DNA of 64,000 bases from Mesomycoplasma ovipneumoniae ATCC 29419 (GTDB lineage Bacteria; Bacillota_I; Bacilli_A; Mycoplasmatales; Metamycoplasmataceae), in assembly GCF_028885435.1 (NCBI RefSeq), contig NZ_CP118522.1, positions 1 through 64,000 of the forward strand, read 5' to 3'. Numbering within the stretch: the first letter of the stretch is position 1; each line of letters begins with the position of its first letter. Of the stretch, positions 1-8,962 are shown one piece after another. Under the pieces are notes generated by a model. That model was not told where the DNA came from, made no database searches, and saw only the letters and a program-made list of their open reading frames with translations. The translations under genes were made by a program, and so were the position numbers.

Positions 1-35
1 AAATTTTACCACAAAAGAAGGAAAAATCAAAAAAA

Positions 36-1424
36 ATGAAAGCAAATAGTAATATAAAAATCAGAACCCAAGAACTTCGGCAACAAATTGAAAACCTATT
101 AAATGACAAAATGGTTTACAACAATTTTTTTCAAACAATTTTTGTGGTAAACGAGACCGAAAACGAAATTATCATTGATTTTACAGACCAAATTGCAAAA
201 CAAGAAGTTATTTCTCGATGAATTGACACTGTCGAAAAAGCGATTTCTAACCTTGAAATTTCTAAGGTTTTAACTTTTAATAATGAAAATAATTATATAG
301 AAAAACCTAAACAAGCACAGGATTTTACTATAAAAAACAAGTATTGCAGCTTTAAAATAAACAATTTTTTGAATAAATTTACCTTTAAAAACTTTATAAG
401 GTCTAACTATAATTTTCAGATTTTTAGCATTTACGATTCGATTATAAGCGACACAAAGCTCAATTTTTCGCCGATTTTTATTTCAGGACCCTCAGGAATA
501 GGGAAAACTCACTTTATTAATGCCATCGGAAATTTGCTTGCTGAAAAAGGCAAAAAAGTTTTCTACATTAATGATTATAAGTTTATAAGTTGTATAACCG
601 GTTGAATGCAAAATGGTGAAAGCAATAAAATCAGTGATTTTTTAGAATGACTGACTCAAGTTGACGTTTTTTTGTTTGATGACATTCAAGGTTTGGGACA
701 TAAACATCAGACTTCAATAGTTGCTCTTGAAATTTTGAACAAATTTATTGAAAATGATAAAACTGTAATTATAACATCAGATAAATCACCATCTTTATTA
801 GGTGGTTTTGAAGAAAGATTTATAACAAGATTTGGTTCTGGTTTGCATATAAAGTTAAATAAACCCAAAAAAGAGGACTTTTTGCGGATTTTTACACACA
901 AATTGCGCGAGCAAAATTTGGACAAACACATTTGGACAACTGAAGCGCTTGAATTTCTTTCAAAACACTTTCGAAACTCAATCAGAGAACTTGAGGGTGC
1001 GCTAAAGTCAATTGTTTTCTACATTCAGACAAATAGAATTAAATTTCAGAGCGAAATTTATTTTGACAAGCAAAAAATGCTTGAAATTTTTGTAGAAAAA
1101 CATGAAACTGAACAGATAATTACGCCAGATTTAATAATTCAGTCCGTTTCTAAATATTACGGAATTCCTGTTAGTGATATAAAAAGTGAAAAAAGAGACA
1201 AAAATATAGTTCACGCCCGTGACATCGCCATTTGATTAATCAAGAATATTCTCGACTTGACTCACAATGAGGTTGGGTCATTTTTCAACAACAGAAAGCA
1301 CTCAACAATAATTTTTACACTTAGAAAAATCGATGATTTAAAACAAAGCAACAATCACGAATTAGAACTGGCCTTAAATCAAATATATAAACATTTAAAC
1401 TGAAGTTTTAAACATAAAAAATAA
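36..1424 (+). CDS. dnaA: Chromosomal replication initiator DnaA
   Basis: 462 aa, read with TGA as Trp (for example at 219, 1233 and 1401). DnaA melts the origin and loads the replicative helicase. The AAA+ Walker A GPSGIGKT lies at residues 151-158 and a Walker B LFDDI near residue 214. Domain IV ends with NNRKHSTII, a variant of the DnaA-box recognition signature (usual form GGRDHTTV). The N-terminal domain I is short, as is usual in mollicutes. The ATG at 36 follows a purine-rich AGAAGG stretch. Followed 165 bp later by dnaN, the classical origin-end order. The variant signature suggests lineage-specific DnaA boxes. No sign of damage. Confidence 0.96.
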
Positions 1425-1589
1425 TAGAAATTAACACCGTTTTTTGGTAAAAAAACGCTATAAATTAAAGATTTTTTGTTTTTTTGAACTTTTAAACAAA
1501 ATTATTATAATTTTTATTAAACTAAACATAACCTAACTTAACAAAACTAAACTTAACTAAATTTATTATTTATTTTGCAAGGAGTAAAA
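1425..1589. other. dnaA-dnaN intergenic region, candidate origin/unwinding element
   Basis: 165 bp with no gene. About 1519-1563 is a run of repeated CTAA/TTAAC-like units (ACTAAAC, CCTAACTTAAC, CTAAACTTAAC). A TATAAT-like box (TTATAAT, about 1504-1511) and an AAGGAG ribosome-binding site (1579-1584) serve dnaN. I see no consensus TTATCCACA DnaA box here or in the first 35 bases. In mollicutes the origin usually flanks dnaA, so this spacer is a candidate unwinding region. That is inference from position and the AT-rich repeats only. Confidence 0.4.
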
Positions 1590-2726
1590 ATGAAATTTAG
1601 AATTAAAAAGAACATTATTGAAAAACAAATCGAAAGAATGCAAGTAGCAATTCTTAGTCACAATAATTCACCACTGAGCTCTTTTTTTATGAAATTAACA
1701 AGAGGAGGTTTGTTTATAATATCGACAAATAGCGAACTTTCTTATAAAGTTTTTATCGAAAAAGAAAATTTAATTGAAATAATTGATGTCGGTTTTTGTT
1801 TGATTGATGGATTTTTTTTACGTGATGTTATCAAAAAATGTGATTCAGAAATTAGCTTTGAATTAAAAGGCAACGAACTAATTGTTTCCTGAGAAGAAGC
1901 TTCATTTACAAAAAGTCTTATTAATGCTAGTTTTTTCCCAGAAATTGACTTTGACCAAAAAGGGATAAAATTAATTGTAAATGCAAAAAATTTTAAAAAA
2001 GCCGTAAAAAATACAGCTTTTGCAACGACAAACAACCCTTCTCAACCAGTTTTATCAGCTATAAATCTTAGTTCTGATTCGGGTTATTTATTTTTTTCAG
2101 CAACAGACACAACTAGATTTGCCTCAGAAAAAATTGAAATTTTTAACCAAAGTAAAATAAATATTTCTGTAAATGCTAAAAATTTGAAAGATTTTATACC
2201 CCCAGAGCTTGATTCAGACATTGAATTAAATATTGAACCGACAAAAATCAGCTACATTTACGATAATTTAACTATTCAGTCAAGAATTTTGACAATAGAT
2301 TACAAAGATATTTCAAATGTTTTGCCAAAAAAAGACGAAATTTTATATTTCTTTTCTATAAAAAAGCGCGAAATTATCGATCTAATTGATAAAACTACGA
2401 TAATTTCGCCTGGCAAAGATAATGTAATTAATCTTACAATGTCAAAAACCGAATTAAAAGGATTTATTTCGCGACAAGATTCGGGGCAATCTAATGTCTC
2501 AACAAAAAATGTTATTGACTTTAAAATGAATCCAAATTTTGCTAATTCTGGCGAGTATGATCCTGATTTTGTAGAAATAAATGTCAATTATCGTTACCTG
2601 AAAGACGCAATTTCTGTTTTTGACAACATTATTGAAATCTATATAAATGACAAAAAGACAAAAATGCTCATAAAATCACCTGAGCGTCCAGAAACTAGCC
2701 AACTTATTGGTCTAATTCTTGTGTAA
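1590..2726 (+). CDS. dnaN: DNA polymerase III beta sliding clamp
   Basis: 378 aa, the usual length for a bacterial beta clamp with three repeated clamp domains. A TGA-Trp codon lies at 1890. The ATG at 1590 is preferred over an upstream TTG at 1575 because AAGGAG at 1579-1584 is correctly spaced for it. The C-terminus (about residues 355-378, ending in SPERPETSQLIGLILV) matches the end of the clamp where the mobile C-terminal loop lies. Position directly after dnaA supports the call. The protein forms the ring that tethers DNA polymerase III to its template. Confidence 0.92.
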
Positions 2727-2775
2727 AAAGCAATTTTCTAGTTGAAAAAATCAATAAAAACAGCTAAAAATATAG

Positions 2776-2781
2776 TATAAT
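2776..2781 (+). promoter_or_regulatory. -10 box for mnmG-rlmH and downstream genes
   Basis: TATAAT preceded by TATAG, 32 bp before the mnmG ATG. It lies in the only gap of note between dnaN and the tightly packed mnmG, rlmH, DHH1, DHH2 run. Confidence 0.6.
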
Positions 2782-2812
2782 TTTTTAATTAATTGAATTT
2801 AGAAAGTCTAAA

Positions 2813-4672
2813 ATGACAAAAGAAAAAAATAAAAGTGATTTAGAGTTTGATGCAATTGTAGTTGGTGGCGGTCATGCCGGAATTGAGTCAGTTTACGCAC
2901 TTTTAAAAAAAGGTTTTAAAGTCGCGCTGATAACAATTGATAAAAAAAAATTAGCATCAATGCCGTGTAATCCAGCAATCGGCGGACCTGCTAAAGGAAT
3001 AATAACTCGAGAAATTGATGCTCTTGGTGGTGTGCAGGCTAAATTTTCTGATGCTGCCATGATTCAAATTAAATATTTAAATGAGTCAAAAGGTCCTGCC
3101 GTTTTAGCTATGCGGGCGCAAATTGACAAAGAAAAATATTCTAAAATTATCCTAAAAGATCTAAAACAACAGGATAATTTGACTATTTTTGAAGATTTAG
3201 TAACTGAACTTTTGGTTGAAAAAAACCGTATTTTTGGACTAAAAACAAAAAAAGGTGCTGTTTTTTTCGCAAAAAGTGTAATTATAACCACCGGAACCTA
3301 CATGGACTCAAAAGTTCTTCGCGGTTCTTCGTCTATTTCAAGTGGCCCTGATGGTCAAGAAACTTCAAATTTGCTCTCAAATAACCTAAAAAAACTCGGT
3401 TTTGAATTACAACGACTTAAAACCGGAACCCCTCCAAGAATTCTTACCTCTACCATTGATTTTTCCAAAGTTGAACGCGAAGTTTTACCACTTTATAATA
3501 TAAATTTTTCATTTCAGTCAAAACACAAACTAAAAAAACAAATTTCCTGCTATTTAACTTACACTAACTCAAAAACACACCAAATAATAAACGAAAATTT
3601 GGACAAATCTTCAATGTATTCAGGCTTAATTTCGGGAGTTGGGCCTCGTTATTGCCCTTCAATTGAAGATAAAATTGTCCGTTTTTTAGACAAACCTAGA
3701 CACCAAATATTTTTTGAACCAGAAACAAAAAAACAAGACATAATGTACATAAACGGCCTTTCGACCTCAATGCCCGAAGAAGTCCAAGACCAAATTATTA
3801 AAACAATCCCGGGTCTAGAAAATGCAAAAATCGCAAAATACGGCTATGCAATTGAATATGATGCAATTAATCCACTTGAATTGAAAAAAAGTTTAGAAAC
3901 TAAAAAAATAAAAGGCCTTTTTATGGCCGGTCAAATTAACGGAACTAGCGGATATGAAGAGGCTGCGGCCCAAGGTTTGGTTGCTGGAATTAATGCTGGA
4001 CAATTTATTTTAAAGAAAAAACCAATTGAAATTTTGCGAAATGACGGCTATATCGGCGTTTTAATTGATGATTTAGTAACAAAAGGGACAAAAGAACCCT
4101 ATCGAATGCTAACTTCAAGAGCAGAATATCGACTTATTCTTCGAAATGATAATGCTGATATCAGAATGTTAAAATATGCTTTTGTTTCTGGTATGATTTC
4201 AAGAGACTATTACCTAAAAGTTAAAGAAAAATACAAAAAAATCGATAAAAAAATAGAAAAACTTTCTAAAGATTTTTTGTCGCCAAAAAATCCGTTGGCA
4301 AAAAAATACGGTATAAAAACTGGAATTTCAAAGTTAAAATTAATTTCTCGACCTGATGTTGATTTTAAAGATATTTTGCCCGATTTTGAATATGGCTATG
4401 AATTAATGGTCATTTCTCGTTTAAAAGGCTACATTCAAAAGCAAAATTCTGAGGCCGAAAAAATGATTAGACTTGAAAATTTACTCATTCCAACAGATAT
4501 AAATTATCAAAAAGTCGCTAATTTATCAACTGAAGCGCTCGATAAATTTTCAAAAGTTAGACCAAAAACTATTGGCCAGGCAAGTAGAATTAGTGGCGTA
4601 AATCCGGCAGATATTCAAATGCTTTTATTTCATCTTAATCTTTTAAAAATGCAAAAAGAAGCAAAAACATAA
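2813..4672 (+). CDS. mnmG: tRNA uridine-34 5-carboxymethylaminomethyl modification enzyme MnmG (GidA)
   Basis: 619 aa, full family length. With MnmE, MnmG installs the cmnm5 group on wobble uridine 34 of tRNAs. The FAD-binding dinucleotide motif GGGHAG is at residues 18-23. The family motifs [33 protein letters not shown] and GYEEAAAQG are all present. The C-terminal helical domain (about 540-619) that contacts MnmE and tRNA is intact. There are no in-frame TGA codons. Its stop overlaps the rlmH start by one base, so the two are translationally coupled. Confidence 0.97.
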   Translation: MTKEKNKSDLEFDAIVVGGGHAGIESVYALLKKGFKVALITIDKKKLASMPCNPAIGGPAKGIITREIDALGGVQAKFSDAAMIQIKYLNESKGPAVLAMRAQIDKEKYSKIILKDLKQQDNLTIFEDLVTELLVEKNRIFGLKTKKGAVFFAKSVIITTGTYMDSKVLRGSSSISSGPDGQETSNLLSNNLKKLGFELQRLKTGTPPRILTSTIDFSKVEREVLPLYNINFSFQSKHKLKKQISCYLTYTNSKTHQIINENLDKSSMYSGLISGVGPRYCPSIEDKIVRFLDKPRHQIFFEPETKKQDIMYINGLSTSMPEEVQDQIIKTIPGLENAKIAKYGYAIEYDAINPLELKKSLETKKIKGLFMAGQINGTSGYEEAAAQGLVAGINAGQFILKKKPIEILRNDGYIGVLIDDLVTKGTKEPYRMLTSRAEYRLILRNDNADIRMLKYAFVSGMISRDYYLKVKEKYKKIDKKIEKLSKDFLSPKNPLAKKYGIKTGISKLKLISRPDVDFKDILPDFEYGYELMVISRLKGYIQKQNSEAEKMIRLENLLIPTDINYQKVANLSTEALDKFSKVRPKTIGQASRISGVNPADIQMLLFHLNLLKMQKEAKT

Positions 4673-5130
4673 TGAAAATTTTAATAATTGGCTTTGGAAG
4701 CAATTCTAGAGATTTTTCAGTTTTATATCAAAAAGAAATCAATAAAATTAAAGAATTTAAATACCAAGTTGATTTAATTAATCTTAGTGAAAGTCAAAAT
4801 GAAAACATAAGTTTAAAAAAAACTATTGAAACTAAGCTAATTTTAGAAAAAATACCGAAAAATTACAGCTGTTTTCTTTTTACTGAGCGTGGTCAAACGA
4901 TTTCTAGCCCAGAATTTTCACATCTATTAAATTCAGCAAATATTTGCCTCATAATCGGCGGTTCAAGGGGTGTTGATGAAGCCTTGATTCTTGAAAAAGT
5001 ACCAAATATTAGGCTTTTATCATTTGGTAAAATAACTTTCCCCCATAAAATTTTCAAACTTGTACTTCTAGAACAAATTTATCGCGGACTTTCTATAAAA
5101 TATAATCGAAAGTACCACCATGATGACTAA
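4672..5130 (+). CDS. rlmH: 23S rRNA pseudouridine-1915 N3-methyltransferase RlmH
   Basis: 152 aa SPOUT-class methyltransferase, the usual length. Motifs of the trefoil knot that binds S-adenosylmethionine are visible: LFTERGQTISSPEFS, IIGGSRGVDE and LSFGKITFPH. The C-terminal LLEQIYRGLSIKYNRKYHHD resembles the conserved RlmH tail (EQIYRAxxIxxGxxYH). Start ATG overlaps the mnmG stop (TAATG). It methylates pseudouridine 1915 in helix 69 of assembled 70S ribosomes. Confidence 0.93.
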   Translation: MKILIIGFGSNSRDFSVLYQKEINKIKEFKYQVDLINLSESQNENISLKKTIETKLILEKIPKNYSCFLFTERGQTISSPEFSHLLNSANICLIIGGSRGVDEALILEKVPNIRLLSFGKITFPHKIFKLVLLEQIYRGLSIKYNRKYHHDD

Positions 5131-5142
5131 AAAAAGGAAAAA

Positions 5143-6126
5143 ATGAACTCAAAACCACACTTAGAAATAATAAAAAACATTGAAAAACACGACAATATTT
5201 TTGTTTTTCACCACATTAGACCTGACGGCGACTGTCTTGGAGCTCAACAAGGTTTTGCAAAAGCAATTAAAAAAAATTTCCCCCAAAAAAATGTTTTTTT
5301 AATTGGAAACAACAACAAAGAATTTGATTTTTTAAATTTTCACTTTGATAATAAAGATTCAATTGCAAGTGAATTTTTTCAAAATTCACTTGCAATTACA
5401 GTTGATACAGCTGATATTAACAGAATTCAAGAATTAGACTTTTTCTTGAATTCTAAATTCAAAACAAGAGTTAAAATTGACCACCACCCTGAAAAAGAGG
5501 AAGAAATTTACGATCAAACTTGAATTGATCCAACTTTTTGTGCCGCTTCTGAAATGATTGGCTTTATTTTGAAAGAAGAAAAATGACACATTGACGAGGA
5601 AATTGCACTTTTTGTTTATTTAGGAATTTTAACAGATTCAGGTCGTTTTGCTTTTCCTTCAACAACAGCAAGAACCTTTGAAATTGTAGCTTTTTTAATG
5701 AAAACCAATTTTAATTTCAGCGAATTAAATCGCCTTTTAGCTCAGAGAACTGAAAATGAAGTCGCTTTTCAAGCGCATGTTTTAGGAAATTACAACAAAA
5801 AAGGCAAAGTTTTATGACATTATGTCTCAAAAAGTGAACAGGAAAAATTCAACTTGTCCTCAAGTCAGGTTTCAGCAGTTAATCTTTTGTCAAATATAGG
5901 TGACGCCTTGATTTGGCTGTTTTTGATTGAATACGAAAACCAAATTAGGGTTAGAATTCGCTCAAATGGCCCAGTTATTAATAAAATTGCGGCCGAATAT
6001 GGTGGGGGCGGTCACCCTTTTGCCGCTGGAATTAATTTAGAAAATAACGAAAAAATTAATCAAAATATTAGCGAAATACTAGAAAAACTAGAAAAATTAG
6101 CCGAAGGTTTTACACGTAATGGATAA
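5143..6126 (+). CDS. DHH/DHHA1 phosphoesterase (NrnA/MgpA-like), copy 1
   Basis: 327 aa with TGA-Trp codons (for example at 5521). The N-terminal DHH domain has HHIRPDGDCLGAQ, DTADINR and DHHPEKE, the metal ligands of the family. The C-terminal DHHA1 domain ends with the glycine-rich GGGGHPFAAG. Members of this family in Firmicutes are nanoRNases or 3'-phosphoadenosine-phosphate phosphatases (NrnA), and some hydrolyse cyclic dinucleotides. The substrate cannot be told from sequence. It starts 12 bp after rlmH behind AAAAAAGG and overlaps copy 2 by 8 bp. The two copies are clear tandem paralogs. Confidence 0.9.
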
Positions 6127-7093
6127 AAAAATAGCAACAGAAATTAAAAATCTCATCGAAAATCACGACTCGATCGTTATTTTTCACCACATTAGACCTG
6201 ATGGAGACTGCCTTGGTGCTCAAAACGGTTTGAAATCACTTATTTTAGAAAACTTTCCAGATAAGCAAGTTTTTGCAATCGGAGATTTTAAGAAATCATT
6301 CTCGTTTTTAGATTTAAAAGAGGATTTAGTGCCTGAAAAAGAAATTTTGGAAAAATCTTTGGCAATAATTGTTGATGCAAACTTTAAAAATCGAATCGAA
6401 TTTGCTCATTTATTTGAGCAAATTCGATTCAAATCAATTTTGAGAATTGATCATCACCCAAATGAGGATGATTTAGGCGAAGCTTATCGCTGAGTTGACC
6501 CGACTTATATTGCTGCTTGTGAACAAATTGCAGATTTAGCACATGAATTAAACTGAAAAATTTCAAAAAGATCAGCCGAACTCATTTATCTAGGAATTTA
6601 CACAGATTCAGGACGCTTTTTATATAAAAATACATCAGCGCGAACCCACTTTTTAACAGCAGTTTTATTTGAAACTGGATTTAATTTTTCAAAAATTCAT
6701 GAAAAATTAAATGCAAAAAGATTATCTGACCTTGAATTTGATAGTTACATTTTTGCTAATAAAAAAACTTACAAAAATGTAATTTATTACATTTTATCCA
6801 TCGAAGAACAGCAAAAACTACAAAAAAATTCACAAAATTCAGTTAAACCAAATTTATTAGCAAACATCGATGATTATAAAATTTGACTCTGTTTAGTTCA
6901 AGAAACTCAAAATTCATGGCGTGTTGAATTTCGATCAGCAGGTCCAAATGTTCAAAAAATCGCCCTAAAATGAGGCGGGGGTGGTCACCTTAATGCTTCA
7001 GGAACTATTCTTGAAAACCTTGAAAAATTAGATTTATTAGTTCAGGATTGTCAAGCAGAATACGAAGAATGAAAAGCTAATTCTTTGGCTTAA
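6119..7093 (+). CDS. DHH/DHHA1 phosphoesterase (NrnA/MgpA-like), copy 2
   Basis: 324 aa, paralog of the preceding gene with the same order of motifs: HHIRPDGDCLGAQ, a diverged VDANFKNRI in place of VDTADINRI, DHHPNEDD, and the DHHA1 GGGGHLNASG. The DHH motif III Asp-Thr/Ala pair differs between copies, so substrate preference may have split. ATG lies inside the 3' end of copy 1, which implies coupled translation. TGA-Trp codons occur throughout, for example in RWVDPTY. Likely cytoplasmic; function as for copy 1. Confidence 0.9.
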
Positions 7094-7188
7094 AAAGGAA
7101 AAAGTAAGACAAAAATACTAAATTTTTCCATTTTTTGGCTAAAAATCATAAAAAAATTAATATTCACAAACACACCATGGAGGTTGTT

Positions 7189-7764
7189 ATGAATGGGATT
7201 GATATTAAAAAATTTTTAAATTATTTATTTGCGCTTTATCACGTTGACAGCGGAGAAACCGAACTTTATCGAACTTGAGTTCAAAAAATACTATGATTTA
7301 CGCACTGAAAATTTTATAGACTTTATAATGAACCGTTTTTTTCTGATGATTTTGAGTCATACAAATACGGCCCTGTTTCATGAACAGTTTTAAAAACTCA
7401 GTTTTTTAGCCTTCAGACACCTAAAAATACCTCTTATAATCTTGAGGATATTTTAGATTATCACAGAAACGATATAATTGATGAATTCAAGGGCATATTA
7501 AAAAACGATTTTTTGAAAGACTTTAGTCACGATTATGGCGAAACTTTTACTGAAGAACAAAAAATAGAGGCTCAAGAAAAACGGTGAGATTGTTTTGTCT
7601 TTGTTTTTGAACGGTTGAAAAAAATGCGTCCAAATGAATTAATGAATTTGTCTTACAAGCAAAAATCATACAAAACCGCCTTGTCAAATCCAACAAGCAA
7701 AATTATTCTTAACGAAACAATACTTGAAGACAGCGAAATAGATGTGCTAAAAACCGATTTTTAA
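7189..7764 (+). CDS. Panacea-domain (DUF4065, SocA/GepA-like) protein
   Basis: 191 aa, uninterrupted only when TGA is Trp. Residues about 8-65 match the Panacea/DUF4065 core: an N-terminal helix, the WVQKILWFTHWKFYRLYNEP segment (family pattern KLQKLLYFAxGWYLALxGKP), and FESYKYGPV (family xFEAWKYGPV). The start at 7189 is chosen because GGAGG (7179-7183) is well placed; an in-frame ATG at 7177 overlaps that site. Panacea domains neutralise diverse toxins as antitoxins and also occur in phage and proteolysis-adaptor proteins. No toxin-like neighbour is visible: upstream is a phosphoesterase, downstream is ftsY. Function is inferred from the domain only. Confidence 0.7.
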
Positions 7765-7798
7765 TTTTTTTAACATTTAATAAAAAATTAAAACCCCT

Positions 7799-7804
7799 TA
7801 TAAT
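7799..7804 (+). promoter_or_regulatory. -10 box for ftsY
   Basis: TATAAT 37 bp before the ftsY ATG; a second TATAAT overlaps at 7806-7811. The AGGAACC ribosome-binding site follows at about 7830-7836. Confidence 0.55.
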
Positions 7805-7841
7805 TTATAATATATTTATTAAAAATTATAGGAACCACAAA

Positions 7842-8843
7842 ATGTCTTTTTTTCAAAAAATCAAAGAAAAAATTTTTGGTTCAAAAGAAAAAAAAGCTGC
7901 TAATTTAGATAAATACGTGGCTGGTTTGTCTAAATCTAGACTTTCTTTTTTGAATCAAATTGTTCAACTTCAAAAAAAACACATCAAGATTGATGATGAT
8001 TTTTTTGATGAACTTGAAGAAATACTAATAATGTCAGATATTTCTCCAAATTTTGTAAACACAATAATAAATGCGCTAAAAGATGAAGTTCGTTTTCACA
8101 ACATCGACAATCCTGAATTAATTACCGAAATTATTATGGATAAAATGTACACAATTTATTCAAACCGGTCAATTGTTAACATAAATTTGAACGTAAAACC
8201 CGATAGAATTAATGTTTTTTTAATTTCTGGCGTTAATGGTTCTGGAAAAACAACTTCAATTTCTAAAATAGCCCGTAAATTTGTGCTTGAAGGTAAAAAA
8301 GTTTTAATTATTGCAGCAGATACTTTCCGCGCGGCCGCTGTTGAGCAACTTGAAATATGGGCTAAAAGAGTTGGTGCTTCAATTGTAAAACCAGCAACTA
8401 ACGAAAAAGACCCAGGCTCTGTAGTTTTTCGCGGTCTGGATTTTGCAATACGAGAAAAAATGGATTTAGTCTTAATTGACACAGCCGGAAGATTGCAAAA
8501 TAACGTCAATTTAATGCAAGAATTAGCAAAAATTAACAAAATAATTTCTCAAAAAATACCAGGCGGACCTCATGAATCACTTTTGGTAATTGATGCAACA
8601 ACTGGTCAAAACGGGATCTCTCAAGCTGAAATATTTACAAAAGCAACTCCAATTTCTGGTATAATTTTAACAAAAATGGACGGCACAAGTAAAGGAGGAA
8701 TCGTTTTTTCAATCAAAGATCAACTTAATATCAGTGTAAAATTAGTTGGTCTAGGCGAAGGAATGGATGACTTACAGCCGTTTGATCTAGATTTATTTAT
8801 TTTTGCAATCACTAAGGGAGTAAAAAATCAATATCAAATCTAA
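7842..8843 (+). CDS. ftsY: Signal recognition particle receptor FtsY
   Basis: 333 aa SRP-family GTPase that docks ribosome-SRP complexes on the membrane. The N-terminal N domain is followed by the G domain with P-loop GVNGSGKTT (about residues 131-139), DTFRAAAVEQL, DTAGRLQNN, TKMDGTSKGG and the closing GLGEGMDDLQPF. The acidic membrane-targeting A domain of other bacteria is reduced to a short basic head, common in mollicutes. It has its own promoter and ATG context. Confidence 0.96.
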   Translation: MSFFQKIKEKIFGSKEKKAANLDKYVAGLSKSRLSFLNQIVQLQKKHIKIDDDFFDELEEILIMSDISPNFVNTIINALKDEVRFHNIDNPELITEIIMDKMYTIYSNRSIVNINLNVKPDRINVFLISGVNGSGKTTSISKIARKFVLEGKKVLIIAADTFRAAAVEQLEIWAKRVGASIVKPATNEKDPGSVVFRGLDFAIREKMDLVLIDTAGRLQNNVNLMQELAKINKIISQKIPGGPHESLLVIDATTGQNGISQAEIFTKATPISGIILTKMDGTSKGGIVFSIKDQLNISVKLVGLGEGMDDLQPFDLDLFIFAITKGVKNQYQI

Positions 8844-8867
8844 GGATTTTGACAAATCTTTAGATTT
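8836..8867 (+). terminator. Hairpin overlapping the ftsY stop codon
   Basis: Arms AAATCTAAGGATTT and AAATCTTTAGATTT with a 4-nt loop (one G-U pair). It includes the ftsY TAA. No T-run follows, so it may be a 3'-end stability or processing hairpin rather than a true intrinsic terminator. Confidence 0.45.
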
Positions 8868-8916
8868 GTAGCCCTTGCAAAAATAATAATTAAAAATGTT
8901 AAAAAATAGATAAACC

Positions 8917-8937
8917 TTATGTGAAAAGTTCACATAA
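8917..8937. repeat. Perfect 9-bp inverted repeat upstream of the RNase J-like gene
   Basis: TTATGTGAA, 3-nt spacer, TTCACATAA, ending 25 bp before the ATG at 8963. Either a leader hairpin or an operator. Confidence 0.4.
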
Positions 8938-8962
8938 ATAAAATAAAAATTAAAAGGAAATT

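Noticed and set aside
219..221. In-frame TGA codons that cut dnaA and nearly every long gene into pieces
   Set aside because: All long genes continue past TGA in the same frame with family motifs, some of which place Trp at these codons (for example GNWKMN of TpiA). Genetic code 4, not pseudogenes.
707..931. Minus-strand ORF inside dnaA
   Set aside because: Overlaps the AAA+ region of dnaA, no independent evidence.
8156..8539. 127-aa minus-strand ORF inside ftsY
   Set aside because: Antisense shadow of the conserved G domain of ftsY, no motif and no ribosome-binding site.
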